This document shows, one piece after another, positions 27,919 through 37,934 of a stretch of 64,000 nucleotides of DNA. The notes under the pieces are model-generated. The model saw only the letters and a program-made list of their open reading frames with translations, had not been told where the DNA came from and made no database searches. Positions within the stretch are counted from its first letter, which is position 1; the number at the start of each line of letters is the position of its first letter. Position numbers and translations under genes: made by a program. This stretch comes from a bacterium (GTDB lineage: Bacteria; Planctomycetota; Planctomycetia; Pirellulales; Pirellulaceae): assembly GCA_030430075.1 (NCBI GenBank), contig JAUIGN010000014.1:1-64000 (forward strand). The letters run 5' to 3'.

Positions 27919-28375
27919 ATGTCCCGGAATCTGCCTGCGCCCGCCGGGCTGGCGATGCCGCGACCACCGAAGCCACTTCGGATCACTGGCCTTGGCGCGG
28001 CGGTGGTACGAGGCGAGTCATCAAGCTGGACAACGAACGTTGTGATCAATCTGTCCGACCACGAACTGGGTTGATGGTGTAATTCTAACTGGAATCTCTC
28101 GTTCTCGCTCCGACAGATCCTCCCAGGGGTTGCTAAGGCGCTTTAACGACCGTCAGGTGACGTCTGCAGGACAAATCCGGTAGTTTGCCCACTGACCGCG
28201 CCCAACAGAGACGACAACCGGAAACAATCGTCGGCTTCCACTGCGACGAGAAGGCGTCACTACCGTCCAGAGGAAAGGCGGCGGGAATTTCGCACCGAAG
28301 CAAAATGGGACCGGACCGCTTGCTTTCCCCTTTCCGGAATGCATCAGGTGCCTACATTCCTTCTCTGCATGCCTC
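27919..28375. other. Convergent intergenic region
   Basis: 457 bases between the 3' ends of the DUF1254 gene and the leftward DUF4190-like gene. No gene, repeat or clear terminator was recognised. Confidence 0.35.
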
Positions 28376-28615
28376 TTACAGCAGGAACATGGCGACCAAG
28401 GCCCAGCCGACGGGGCCGACGATTCCGAGCACGATGGCGGTGATCGCATGGCCCATGCCACCTACCTGCGGGTTGGCGTTGGCTTTCACGACGCCGACGA
28501 CCCCGCAGATGATGGCCGGCAAGGCGACCAGGAGGCCGAGCACGGGGACGAGGCTACCGACGCCGAGGTAGTAGCCGATTAATGCCATGGGGTTCTTTGC
28601 GGGAATAATCGCCAC
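28376..28615 (-). CDS. Small DUF4190-like membrane protein
   Basis: 79 residues from a GTG with GAGG nine bases upstream. NPMALIGYYLGVGSLVPVLGLLVALPAIICGVVGV and GMGHAITAIVLGIVGPVGWALVAMFLL form two hydrophobic hairpins. The KANANPQVGGMGHA linker matches the DUF4190 family of small inner-membrane proteins. An ATG at MALIGYY is a shorter alternative. The function is unknown. It lies downstream of the two mono-heme protein genes on the same strand, about 210 bases away. Confidence 0.75.
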   Translation of the reverse strand: MAIIPAKNPMALIGYYLGVGSLVPVLGLLVALPAIICGVVGVVKANANPQVGGMGHAITAIVLGIVGPVGWALVAMFLL

Positions 28616-28826
28616 GTCGGATGACCTCTCAGAAATTCTGGTTGTTAGCGGATCGATAATCGCAATTAACGCCCACCGGTAACAGCAGGTCAAGGGTGGT
28701 TGGAAGGATGGCGCGTTCCTTGGGGCTCAGCATCCCCTTCGCGGCCGCGAACGCAGCGCGGCAACGCCACGTCCACGCAGCGATAGGCGACGATTCGAAA
28801 CACTGCTTCCGGGGCGACCCCGATTG

Positions 28827-30470
28827 CTACTTCTCCGCGTTCTTTTGCTGGGACAGCCAGATGTCGTAAAAGATGTGGCTGATCGCCAGTTTGTAGTTAC
28901 CGGGCTTTTGTTGACCGTTGTTGTTGTGACAGTCAAAACAGTTTCGCCCCTGCGTGAATGACTCGATGGAGGTGTTCGCCAGGTACACCGAGCCGCGTTC
29001 ATTGGCGCCGGCTGCCTGCAGCGCCTTCGCATAGTTGCCGTTGCTGCAGTCTTCGTCGCCGGGACGCACCGGCACCGGACCGACGGCGGGCAGCGAACCG
29101 GTCGTCCAGAGGCTGCCGACCAGGCGGTAGTTCTCGATCGTGGACTTGTACGCCTGTGGCAAGCTGCTGCCGGGCAACTGGCCGAGGACGCTCTTGTTGA
29201 GATCCATAATCGTCTTAACGTTGCCCGGATAGACGGGACTTCCCGGCGGGGGCGACCCGGGCGGGCAATAGTAATCACCGCCGTAGGGGATGATCTGGTA
29301 GACCGGGCTGGCCGCCGGTTGGTTGAAGAGCAACTTGGAACTGTTGGTGGCATTGAAATTCGAATTGCAATCCATGGTCGGCGTTTGGCCGTCGTAGAAA
29401 GACCAATTCGTCTTGGGACCGACGTAACTTCCTCGCGGCCCGAACTGGTCGGGCGAGGGCGCGTTGTCCTGATGTTCAAACGACGCCCAGATCAACTCCG
29501 GATGGCCTTGCACCATGCCCACCACGTGCATGCCGACCATGGCCATCGTGGCGGAAACCGCCTGTTTGGAAGGTCCCCAGTACGACTGCTTCGTCTGGCC
29601 GTCGGCGAGCGTCGCCGTCATTTCTCGATAGGGAAGAATGTTGGCCGTGGTCGTCAGGAACTTGTCCAAGTCGTCCGGTTTGAACTGCCCGACCAGTTTC
29701 CCATGCTTGTCAAAACGCTGCACCGGTTTACCGTCGACCATCACAACGCGCCACGACGTTTTCAGTTCGAGCGAGTCCACCGGATATTCCATGTTGGCCG
29801 TCGCGCCCAGATAGATGTTGGGCTTGATTCCCTTGAGGAACGTCACAAACGTATCGTTGAGGTTTTCCGTGTAGTACGTCACCTGCCCCAGTTGATCGAC
29901 CAACAAGCCTCCGGAACCCGCCTGTTGCACGTCGTCTTCGTCGCTCTTGGCCGTACGAATCTTGAAGTCAAGTTCGTCCGGCGTACCCAAGGCAAGAGAC
30001 TCTTTCAGGTCCTGGCCGCTTTCAAAGCCCAGAAACCGCGGGTTGCCCGTCTCGTCGTCTTGGGTCAGCCAGAGAAACATCTGCCATGCCCATTGATGAA
30101 AGCCCGGGTTCGTCGCGCCGAATGTGCTGCCTACGGTGGCAGGCAAGTCACCGGCTGCCGCTTTCACTTCGACGGTTTGAATTGCCGGATTCGAGGCGGA
30201 CTGCAACTTGGCAACTGCTTTCGTCTGATCATCATTGATATCGATCGAGACGACCAACGCTCGTTCCGCGTTATTCGCCGGGTAGTGAACCAGGTATCCG
30301 GGCAAGGCGGGGAAGTAGGTTCCACTGGGAAACGGCGTTGCTTTGTTGAACCAATAGGCCGGTGCCTGGCCGTCATAGACATCCTGAGCCAGGCTCGACG
30401 CTGAATTGCCCATCAACAGCATCAGGATGATGATTCCGGAGTGGATCAAGGGTCGCACGTTGCGCGTCAT
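28827..30470 (-). CDS. Secreted mono-heme c-type protein, unknown function
   Basis: 547 residues with a clear signal peptide (about 1-29, ending SSLAQ). One heme-binding CFDCH lies near residue 510 inside GRNCFDCHNNNG. The body contains GATNPGFHQWAWQMFLWLTQDDETG and ELKTSWRVVMVDG, the second of which is echoed in the gene upstream (EVKSAWRLAADV). It should be exported and receive heme c in the periplasm. I do not recognise a catalytic domain. It ends IFYDIWLSQQKN. It is probably co-transcribed with the upstream paralogue, 70 bases away. Confidence 0.8.
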   Translation of the reverse strand: MTRNVRPLIHSGIIILMLLMGNSASSLAQDVYDGQAPAYWFNKATPFPSGTYFPALPGYLVHYPANNAERALVVSIDINDDQTKAVAKLQSASNPAIQTVEVKAAAGDLPATVGSTFGATNPGFHQWAWQMFLWLTQDDETGNPRFLGFESGQDLKESLALGTPDELDFKIRTAKSDEDDVQQAGSGGLLVDQLGQVTYYTENLNDTFVTFLKGIKPNIYLGATANMEYPVDSLELKTSWRVVMVDGKPVQRFDKHGKLVGQFKPDDLDKFLTTTANILPYREMTATLADGQTKQSYWGPSKQAVSATMAMVGMHVVGMVQGHPELIWASFEHQDNAPSPDQFGPRGSYVGPKTNWSFYDGQTPTMDCNSNFNATNSSKLLFNQPAASPVYQIIPYGGDYYCPPGSPPPGSPVYPGNVKTIMDLNKSVLGQLPGSSLPQAYKSTIENYRLVGSLWTTGSLPAVGPVPVRPGDEDCSNGNYAKALQAAGANERGSVYLANTSIESFTQGRNCFDCHNNNGQQKPGNYKLAISHIFYDIWLSQQKNAEK

Positions 30471-30540
30471 GGGGAAGCTCCTTTGTGGGGAATTCTGTAC
30501 GTCGTTATCAGTAGGAAGCGATTGGACAAGCCGTCCGGCA

Positions 30541-32193
30541 CTACTTGCCGGCCACGGCGCGCGGCGAGTTGCCGATGCCGGTCCGGATGGAATTCAACGT
30601 CGCTTCTTCCAAAAGCGGTTCCGGGCTGAAGCCGGGAATGCGGGCTGACTGGGTCGCGGTAGCCGTTCTTCCCAATCCGCCGACCAGGAAGCTGAAGTCC
30701 GTGCCCGACTGTTGAGCGACCCCATGGCAACCCATGCAACCCCCAATCGTGACTTTGAAGCCATCCGCCGCGGTCACATTCTTTGACGTCAAATTCGGCG
30801 TCAGGGTGTTGTTGGATGGTCCGGGAGGCCCTCCCTGGAATAGCTGGATGCCGGGCTGGCTGCTTTCCACGACAATGTTGGCCAGGTAGTAGTCGAGCGA
30901 CTTGGGGTCGCCTTTCCTTGCCGAACCGGTACCGGTGGAGTTGGTTACGATCGATTGAGCGCCCTTGAGCGCATAATTTCGCCACACGGATTTCGGCGGA
31001 AGCAACTTGTACACCGACCGATTCGCGGCGACCGCGTCCGCGGAGATCGTCTTCGGCTGAAAAACCTTCGTGTGCTTACTGACGCTGCCGGTCGGCAGGG
31101 CGGGGATCGAACCCTGACCGGTGGTCGAAAGTACGTCCGTCGCCGTCCCGGAAGGTTTGATCGTGTCATAGGCCCCCAGATACGTCAGCATCGGATTTTG
31201 GTTCTGGGCCTTGTTCATCACCGTGCCCGGTGGAAACGTGACGGCGTCATAATAAGTCACGGTATCGTAGTTGGGCACATAGTAGGCATTGGTCGCCTGG
31301 CCGGAAGAGTTTTCGATGGCATCGATTTGCTCGAACGTGCAAAACACAAAAGGCTCTTTATTCTGCGAACCTGCGGGCTTCACGATGATGTGCAGGGCGA
31401 GCAAGGCGAACCGGTCCGTGGTGGGAACGAGCTTGCCGTTGACGACCGAGAAATAGGTGGCGTTTGCAATGTGGTAGCGGCCCTGGTTGGGAACATCGGC
31501 GGCCAATCGCCAGGCAGATTTGACTTCCAGGGTTCCTGCCGGGAAATAGAACGGAGACGGCGCGTTTTGCGGCAAGGGAAGGACGAAGGAGAGTTCAATG
31601 ACGTTGACCTTCGCCATGTACATGACTTGCGAATCTTTCGTTTCGTGATCGTAGGTCGGATAGTCCGGCTGCGACCCCTTCGGAAAGAACAACATGTTTT
31701 GCGCAATCTGGTTATTCTCGTCCAAGGCGACAAACTCGCCTGTAAACACCTGCTGCGGGAACGTGTATTCAGACGTGCTGGCGGGGCGGAAATGGTACTT
31801 CGGTTTGGTGGCCGTCGATGAACTCGGCTTCGGCTTGCTGCCGACGCCGGCAGACGGATCGTAGTACGGGTACGCTTCTGCCCGGTGGTAAAGCGTCTCC
31901 CAGACCAAGGGGGCGGATGTCGACTTGGTACCCGAATTGGCAAAACTGGAGTTTGCCGCCGGCGTCCCGCGCGTCTCACCTGCCGTCTGGTTGGCGGCAA
32001 TGAACAATCGCCAGGCGTAGTTGCATAGCTCGGCATGGCTGTACGATGCGGGGAGGTCCGCCGGAAAACCGACGCTACTGTTCACGTCGGTGGAAGTGAT
32101 GGGCGCACCCGAGCCTTGGCCCAGCGCCGCACGATGAACGGGGACCGTCGTGAGGATCGCGAACGACAAGCAGATCAAGAGTGTTCGTTTCAT
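30541..32193 (-). CDS. Secreted mono-heme c-type protein, paralogue of its neighbour
   Basis: 550 residues from the ATG at 32193, where the signal peptide MKRTLLICLSFAILTTVPVH begins; an upstream extension to 32265 is not signal-like. One heme motif, CMGCH, lies about 65 residues from the C terminus in GGCMGCHGVAQQSGTDFSFL. Shared features with the downstream gene include an N-terminal WRLFIAANQ segment (compare WAWQMFLWLTQ), EVKSAWRLAADV, ALHIIVKPAG and the C-terminal heme. The two probably arose by duplication. The role is unknown; electron transfer or a heme-dependent enzyme are both possible. Confidence 0.8.
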   Translation of the reverse strand: MKRTLLICLSFAILTTVPVHRAALGQGSGAPITSTDVNSSVGFPADLPASYSHAELCNYAWRLFIAANQTAGETRGTPAANSSFANSGTKSTSAPLVWETLYHRAEAYPYYDPSAGVGSKPKPSSSTATKPKYHFRPASTSEYTFPQQVFTGEFVALDENNQIAQNMLFFPKGSQPDYPTYDHETKDSQVMYMAKVNVIELSFVLPLPQNAPSPFYFPAGTLEVKSAWRLAADVPNQGRYHIANATYFSVVNGKLVPTTDRFALLALHIIVKPAGSQNKEPFVFCTFEQIDAIENSSGQATNAYYVPNYDTVTYYDAVTFPPGTVMNKAQNQNPMLTYLGAYDTIKPSGTATDVLSTTGQGSIPALPTGSVSKHTKVFQPKTISADAVAANRSVYKLLPPKSVWRNYALKGAQSIVTNSTGTGSARKGDPKSLDYYLANIVVESSQPGIQLFQGGPPGPSNNTLTPNLTSKNVTAADGFKVTIGGCMGCHGVAQQSGTDFSFLVGGLGRTATATQSARIPGFSPEPLLEEATLNSIRTGIGNSPRAVAGK

Positions 32194-32817
32194 GGGTTCG
32201 TTCTTTTTGGGAAGAAGTGAAGTGATTAACAGGCAGGTTCCCGCGAACGCATGCATCGACCGCATGACGAGGGCTCAATGGCCCAATCGGCACATATGAT
32301 CAAGGGAACTGGCCACCACGACAATGAACGCCTGTCAGAAGAGAGTGGGGGCCTTGAAGCGCAAAAGCGGCTGCCCGTCTGCCCTCACCATGAAGTGGAG
32401 GGTAGCTTAGAGGTTTCATTTCGGCAGGGCAAACAAATTTTCGGGAATGCGACGAAATAAACGCGCGACTTCGGATAAGGGCTCCAAGTTGAGGCGGCCG
32501 CGGAACGCGTGCCGCGGCGGCGGTTCGCCGGCCCGCAGAGCGCGTGCGCCGACCAGCTTGGCGGCTTCTTAGGATACGCTCCTGTTCATAGGGGCAAATC
32601 GCCGTCCACCACGGCCCCGTCCCGTCGGCAGTCTATAAAGGAACCTGGTAGTGCTAAAGTCGCCATGCGTTCTGTCGAAGTCGTCCGGTTGCATAGACTG
32701 CCGGGCAACAGACGCCGGAGTTGTCGTTCCCGGATTCCTTATCCAAAAATCAAGTAGAATCGTTTGCCCGGCATTCAGGAAGCGGGTCCGAAATTACACC
32801 GACTGGGAGTCTCTGCG
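32194..32817. other. Divergent intergenic region
   Basis: 624 bases between the mono-heme gene pair (leftward) and the Zn-dehydrogenase (rightward). It must carry both promoters. No convincing promoter, RNA or repeat was seen. Confidence 0.35.
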
Positions 32818-33894
32818 ATGCGTGCCGCCGTTTTCCATGGAGAGGCTGATATTCGCCTCGAGGAAGTTCCCGATCCGCGCCCTGTTGAAGGTGAAGTGGT
32901 GGTGGCTGTCGAAGCGGCCGGCATCTGCGGTTCTGATCTGCATCGCTATCGGGGCCTGGATCCCTGGTCAAGCGGATCGTCGTCGACGCCCTACCGGGCG
33001 GGGCACGAAATTGCCGGAGTGGTCAGGCAGCTTGGCCGGGGCGTTGACGGCTTGCAGGTTGGACAACGCGTCGCCGTTGAACCGATGCAACTTGCCGGGT
33101 GTGGATCGTGTCCCGAATGTCGCCGCGGCAGTCGCAACGTGTGTCAGCAACGCCAGGCAGCCAGGAAGCGTTGGGCGAGTGCCGGATTTGCCGAGCTTGA
33201 CCGGGTGGCGGTCGATCATGTCTTTCCCGTACCGGATACGGTGCCGCTCGAGCTTGCCGCCCTGACAGATGTTTACGCGTGCGCCGTGCACGCGGTGCAT
33301 CGAGTGCCCCTGCGACCCACCGATACGGTAGTCGTGATCGGAACGGGGCCCTTGGGACTGGCGATCGGGCAAGTCTCGCGGTTGTCCGGGGTCGAGAAGA
33401 CGATCCTGGTCGGCCGCCGCCGCGCGGCCCTGGAGTCCGCCCTCACCGCGGGCGCGGCGGACTCGGTTGTCGAACTCGAGACCGCCGACAACGCCGATGA
33501 ATTACTCGACGAGCACCTGGCGCACACCGGAGCGCGTGTCGTGTTTGAAGCCGTGGGCGGGCCGACCAGCGGTACGCTGGAGCTGGCCGTGCGTTGCGCC
33601 GCTGCCAACGGTGTTGTCGGTGTGGTCGGCGCATTCGACGGCAACGTCGAAGTGCCGTATCGTCTGGCCAATCGCAAAGAGATCACACTTCGTTGGTGCA
33701 ACGGCTATGCCGACTGGCACGGGCGGAGCGAGTTTCAAATCGCTTTGGAATGGATTGGTGACGGTCGCGTCAACGCCAGCGAACTCATCTCGCACCGATT
33801 TCCGCTCGCCGCCATCAGTGCCGCCTTTCGAACGGCCGCCGACAAAGGTCGCACCAACGCCATCAAGGTGATTGTCAAACCGGGAGAACGATGA
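32818..33894 (+). CDS. Zinc-dependent alcohol/polyol dehydrogenase (MDR superfamily)
   Basis: 358 residues from the ATG at 32818 with GGGAG eight bases upstream. The catalytic zinc ligands are in GICGSDLHRYRG (Cys) and GHEIAG (His, Glu). The structural zinc lobe is CGSCPECRRGSRNVC. The NAD fold has VVVIGTGPLGLAIGQVSRLSG. It resembles threonine 3-dehydrogenase and sorbitol dehydrogenase. A threonine role would pair with the glycine acetyltransferase about 7 kb away, but they are not in one operon, so the substrate stays open. Confidence 0.88.
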   Translation: MRAAVFHGEADIRLEEVPDPRPVEGEVVVAVEAAGICGSDLHRYRGLDPWSSGSSSTPYRAGHEIAGVVRQLGRGVDGLQVGQRVAVEPMQLAGCGSCPECRRGSRNVCQQRQAARKRWASAGFAELDRVAVDHVFPVPDTVPLELAALTDVYACAVHAVHRVPLRPTDTVVVIGTGPLGLAIGQVSRLSGVEKTILVGRRRAALESALTAGAADSVVELETADNADELLDEHLAHTGARVVFEAVGGPTSGTLELAVRCAAANGVVGVVGAFDGNVEVPYRLANRKEITLRWCNGYADWHGRSEFQIALEWIGDGRVNASELISHRFPLAAISAAFRTAADKGRTNAIKVIVKPGER

Positions 33895-33990
33895 CGGTCG
33901 CCCGTACCGCATGAGATCCCCGCTTCGGCGCGAACCCGATGTTGGCAAGCTCGCTGTTGGGCCGTAGCACCGTCAGGTTCGCCCGGGTAA

Positions 33991-34145
33991 TGCATGAACG
34001 CACGGCACGTGAATGTCAGTTGCGTGTCGCAATCATTTGCATTGAACGGATTCCCGGCGCCGCGGATGTCGGCCGGAACGCGTTGTCGCCCGGTTGGCGC
34101 TGCATTCGACGGAACCGGGGCGAACACCCAACGGCTGATGAATCG
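33991..34145 (+). repeat. Dispersed intergenic repeat family, copy A
   Basis: Conserved blocks: GCATGAACGCAC at the left, GTCGCAATCATTTGCATTGAACGG, then GGCGCCGCGGATGTCGGCC with GGAACGCG, and at the right GGAACCGGGGCGAAC with ACCCAACGGCTGATGAAT. It lies between two convergent 3' ends. Confidence 0.75.
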
Positions 34146-34152
34146 TCCGCGT

Positions 34153-34884
34153 TTAGGGGAAGAAGGGCGGCGGCTGGGCCACACGGCGGCCGTCGATCAT
34201 CTCTTGAGCAAACGCAGTCACGCGCTCGATGATCCGCTGGAGAAACTCCTGGCCGGTTGCCCGTGTGGCGGCGGCGGGGGTCGGGTCCGCCTGGTCGGTC
34301 AAGGCGCCTGTCCGGACATTCTCCGGGAAGGCCGCCAGCGCGATCGACGTCTCGAATTCCTGCGCGTGGCCTGGTAAGTCATCTTCCATACGATGTCCGG
34401 CCCGCAGTAACTCTGCCGCATCCTCCGCTGACAAGACGTCCCAGTAGGTCAGAAACTGCAGGTTGACCGGGAATTTCTGCTGCAACGTTGGCCAGGCGCC
34501 CTGGCAGGCGGCCACATTTCCACCGTGCCCGTTCAGTACCAGGATATTGCGAAATCCGGCCCGTTGGACGCTCTCGACAAGCTCGCTCAACACCACCAGG
34601 AAAGCGCCAGGACTGAGGGACAACGTGCCTGGATGACGCATGTGTTCTTCACTGATGCCAACCTGCAGACCCTCGGCCACGAGCACCTGAGGTCGAAGGC
34701 GGTCGGCCACACGGTGGGCGATCAGGCAGACGCTTTGCCAGTCCTGCTCCATCGCCAAGTGCTCGAGGTGCTGCTCAATGGCCGCGACGGGAATGATGCA
34801 CAAGTCGAGTTCACCCGATTCCATCCGCTGGCGGAACTCGCGCCGCGTCAGCTTTTGGAGTGAACATTCGGTTGCCGGTTCCAT
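34153..34884 (-). CDS. Creatininase-family amidohydrolase
   Basis: 243 residues; GGAGG lies seven bases before the ATG at 34884. The metal site residues are Glu and His in PVAAIEQHLEHLAM, His in LNGHGGNVAACQ and Glu in HAQEFETSIALAAFPE. The family hydrolyses creatinine, formamidopyrimidines (ArfB, MfnB-like) and other cyclic amides, so the name does not fix the substrate. ArfB-type members act on the ring-opened products of GTP cyclohydrolases, a tempting but distant link to ribA 16 kb away. It is leftward, downstream of the sulfatase, with 148 bases between them. Confidence 0.88.
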   Translation of the reverse strand: MEPATECSLQKLTRREFRQRMESGELDLCIIPVAAIEQHLEHLAMEQDWQSVCLIAHRVADRLRPQVLVAEGLQVGISEEHMRHPGTLSLSPGAFLVVLSELVESVQRAGFRNILVLNGHGGNVAACQGAWPTLQQKFPVNLQFLTYWDVLSAEDAAELLRAGHRMEDDLPGHAQEFETSIALAAFPENVRTGALTDQADPTPAAATRATGQEFLQRIIERVTAFAQEMIDGRRVAQPPPFFP

Positions 34885-35032
34885 TCCGTCGCCTCCCACT
34901 CGGTTGTCTGCTGGAGAATCTGCACGGCATCGATTTCATCGACCCTCGGCGCACCAGCGTTAGCCGTCGGTCGGCAAGCCGCTACCGACGCATCGCTGTC
35001 GTCCTTCGGCGGCCATGCCTGACAGGTGCGGA

Positions 35033-36577
35033 TCACTCTTGGCGATCCAGCGGTTTGAAAGCGAATAGCTGGCTCGGTGTGCGGGCCTGCTTCATGATCG
35101 CCTGCAGCTTCGCCACGACGGCCGGATGTTGGTCCGCCACATCGGAATGCTCGCCGGGATCGGCTTCCAGATCATAGAGCTGCGTCTTCAGCGGGTCGGG
35201 GTTGTTCTTCCTGAGCATGTTCTGGCGGATCGCTTTCCATTTCCCCTGCCGAACGGCCTGCTGGCCACCGTAGGCGGCGAATTCCCAGTAGAGGTATTCG
35301 TGTCGTTCTTGCCGGTCCGGTTGGCCCACCAACGTCGGAGCGAAGCTGATGCCGTCAATCTTCTTCGGCGGCTTAGTGCCTGTCAGCTCTGCGATGGTCG
35401 GCAGGAAATCCCAAAACGCCGAAGGCAGATCGGAGACCGATCCAGGAGCGATCCTTCCCGGCCACCGAGCGACCAGCGGGACACGGATTCCGCCTTCGTA
35501 AAGGCTCCCCTTGAGCCCCCGAAATTCTCCGGCGGAAGCAAAGAAGTCTGAATCCGAACCGCCCAGCCGATCGTAGGTCGGCCCGTTGTCCGACGTGAAC
35601 ATGATCAGCGTGTTGTCGTCCAGGCCCAGTTCGGCAACCCGGGCCATGATCTGGCCGACGCCCTGATCCATATGGGTGATCATGGCCGCATAACCGGCTC
35701 GCGGCGTGGGATGCGGCAGGTAGCCGCGGTGCTTGTAATCTTCCTCCGGAATGATATCCCGGTAAGCCTTCAGCGATGCCTCGGGGACCTGGATCGAGAG
35801 ATGGGGGATGGCGAACGGCAGATAGAGAAAGAAGGGGCGATCCTTGTTCTGGTCGACAAAGTCGAGCGCCTCCTCAATGAATCGGTCTTGCGAAAACGTC
35901 TTGCCGTAAAGCGTGCGGTCGTTTCCCGGCAGCATCTCCTTCTTGGCCGTCCCGGAACGCAAATCCCACAGAAAGCGTGGGTAGTGGTTGTGTGCATGAA
36001 CCTGGCAGAGGAACCCATAGAACCGGTCGACTCCCTGCCGGCTGGGGTCCCCGGTCGAACCTTCGAAGCCCAGCCCCCATTTGCCCATCGCGGCCGTGGC
36101 GTAGTTCTGCTGTTTGAGCATTTCAGGGATCGTGACTTCTGCCAGCGGAATCGGGTGCTGTCCCGGAAAATAGAGCTCTTGCGGTGTACCCAGATTGCGC
36201 CGCGCCGGTGGGTTGCCGTTGTTGCGAATGTAAGCGTGACCAGGGTGCTTGCCGGTCATCAGGTTGCACCGTGAAGGGGCACATACGGCATTCCCCGAAT
36301 AGAAGTCGGTGAACCGAATTCCCTCCTTGGCGATACGGTCAATGTGCGGCGTCTTGATCCACTTTTGCCCGTAGCAACCGAGCTCGGCATAGCCAAGGTC
36401 ATCGGCGACGACCAGGATCACGTTCGGCGGGCCGGCTAGAAGTACCTGACCGTGGCCGATTGCGAGTAGTGCAACCAGGGCCGCCAGCAAGGCGATCGGA
36501 CGTTGCCGACACCGTTGCGGTTGGGGTTGCAGTTCTCGAAAGATGTTGGCCAGGGCAAGCGCGGGCTGGGGTAACAT
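35033..36577 (-). CDS. Sulfatase (arylsulfatase A-like), exported
   Basis: 514 residues from the ATG at 36577. An N-terminal hydrophobic segment (about 29-48) is a signal peptide or anchor. [19 protein letters not shown] gives the two metal Asp residues (59-60). The active-site Cys99 is in [12 protein letters not shown], the CxPSR motif that is converted to formylglycine. Later [17 protein letters not shown] carries the second metal pair. It should desulfate carbohydrates or aryl sulfates in the periplasm. No formylglycine-generating enzyme is in the window. Planctomycetes carry many such genes. There is no sulfated-glycan locus around it. Confidence 0.92.
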   Translation of the reverse strand: MLPQPALALANIFRELQPQPQRCRQRPIALLAALVALLAIGHGQVLLAGPPNVILVVADDLGYAELGCYGQKWIKTPHIDRIAKEGIRFTDFYSGNAVCAPSRCNLMTGKHPGHAYIRNNGNPPARRNLGTPQELYFPGQHPIPLAEVTIPEMLKQQNYATAAMGKWGLGFEGSTGDPSRQGVDRFYGFLCQVHAHNHYPRFLWDLRSGTAKKEMLPGNDRTLYGKTFSQDRFIEEALDFVDQNKDRPFFLYLPFAIPHLSIQVPEASLKAYRDIIPEEDYKHRGYLPHPTPRAGYAAMITHMDQGVGQIMARVAELGLDDNTLIMFTSDNGPTYDRLGGSDSDFFASAGEFRGLKGSLYEGGIRVPLVARWPGRIAPGSVSDLPSAFWDFLPTIAELTGTKPPKKIDGISFAPTLVGQPDRQERHEYLYWEFAAYGGQQAVRQGKWKAIRQNMLRKNNPDPLKTQLYDLEADPGEHSDVADQHPAVVAKLQAIMKQARTPSQLFAFKPLDRQE

Positions 36578-36893
36578 GGGGCGGCCTTTGAACGGGAGTG
36601 GGGAACGGGCGAAATCGCGACCGGTCGATCGACCATCACAGTATCCTGTGCACCTCACAGCCGGTCAATTGCCGGCCCCTGACGCGCGTCCGGCCGGCGC
36701 GTATGACGAAGCCGCGATGCTCCCCTTCACCAATCACTGATGGGCAGGCATCCATTGGCCACACGGGCCGCCGACCACGGGAACTGGAGCGGACGGCCTG
36801 GAAACGAGGTCGGCCCGGCAACGACAGGCATTCACGGCTTGCCTGGTGTACGATGATGTCCGCGGACATTGGCCTGTAGCCGGAGCCTCGACC
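36578..36893. other. Divergent intergenic region
   Basis: 316 bases between the sulfatase (leftward) and a membrane protein (rightward). Nothing recognisable apart from the presumed promoters. Confidence 0.35.
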
Positions 36894-37715
36894 ATGCCTG
36901 GAATGCATTACCGCCTGTTCGTCTCCGTCGGCTTGTTGCTGGCCATCAATTGGCTCACGCTTGCATTCCTGGATCCCGATCCGCCTGGTTCCAGGTTCGT
37001 GATGCTCGGCTATTTCCTGGGTTCGTTGTTCGCGCAGACGACGCTCGCGAGCGCCTGGATGGCATTTGGCCTGACACGATGGTGGTGGCGCGTGCCGCTG
37101 TCGTTGGGTTGGCTCATCTCCCTGACTGTCGCCGTCGGCATCAACTTCGCATGCCACGGTGGTCCCTCAGACGCCGTGACGATGTTGGGCAGTTGTCTGC
37201 TTGGACAATGGTTGCTGCTCCAACTCCCCTTCTGGACGCTCGCCCTGGTCTCACAAGTACGCCTCCGCCAACTTGACGACGTCCGGGAATCGGACACCGG
37301 ACGGGTTCGCTTCGGTATTCGCCATCTACTGATCGTGATGACGATTGCGGGCGTGGTGCTGGGCACCGGGCGAATCGTCGTTTCCCAACTGTCCTTGCGA
37401 GGTGAAGGGCCGATTTTCGTCTTTCTTGCGGTTGCCGCGATTGTCTTGACGTTGCCTCTATTGCTGGCGTCCCTCCTGCGGCGGCGCGCCATCCTGGGCA
37501 CGGCATTGGCGCTGCTGGTGACGGGGCTGGCCACCGTGTGGGAATTGCCTTTGCTGCAAGCGCTGGGCACGTCCCGTCCCGGCCCGCAAACGGGACACTT
37601 CATCGCCATCAACGTGACGTCGTCGCTCTTGATTCTGGTCGTTGCAGGGGTTGTCCGCATGAACGGCTATTGCCTTTGCGCGCAGCCTGCCGCCGCCAAG
37701 TCGTTGGCGGATTGA
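36894..37715 (+). CDS. Multi-span membrane protein, unknown function
   Basis: 273 residues from the ATG at 36894, with CGGAG eight bases upstream. About seven to eight hydrophobic spans are visible, for example LFVSVGLLLAINWLTLAFL, VPLSLGWLISLTVAVGI, LLIVMTIAGVVLGTG, IFVFLAVAAIVLTLPLLLASL and FIAINVTSSLLILVVAGVV. RVRFGIRHLLIVMTIAGVVLGTGR resembles a segment repeated in many planctomycete membrane proteins (FSIRTLLIxxTxxAVxLG). I do not recognise a family with known function. It stands alone. Confidence 0.75.
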   Translation: MPGMHYRLFVSVGLLLAINWLTLAFLDPDPPGSRFVMLGYFLGSLFAQTTLASAWMAFGLTRWWWRVPLSLGWLISLTVAVGINFACHGGPSDAVTMLGSCLLGQWLLLQLPFWTLALVSQVRLRQLDDVRESDTGRVRFGIRHLLIVMTIAGVVLGTGRIVVSQLSLRGEGPIFVFLAVAAIVLTLPLLLASLLRRRAILGTALALLVTGLATVWELPLLQALGTSRPGPQTGHFIAINVTSSLLILVVAGVVRMNGYCLCAQPAAAKSLAD

Positions 37716-37934
37716 TGAACATCGAAGCCGGACGCCCGGGCAAGGCGATCGTAGACGCCGCGCCAGGTACTACTGGAATTGCGAGCGTCGTGTTGCAACC
37801 GGCGAGTGCAACCGGCGTTTGCTGCCCGTCCTTCGCCGAAAATCCTTGCCCTGGCGAAACCGAGGGGTTAGGTTCCGGGAAAGGTTCGGCTGGCCGTTAT
37901 GTCCTCAACGTCGTAACGATCGGAGGCAAGTCTC

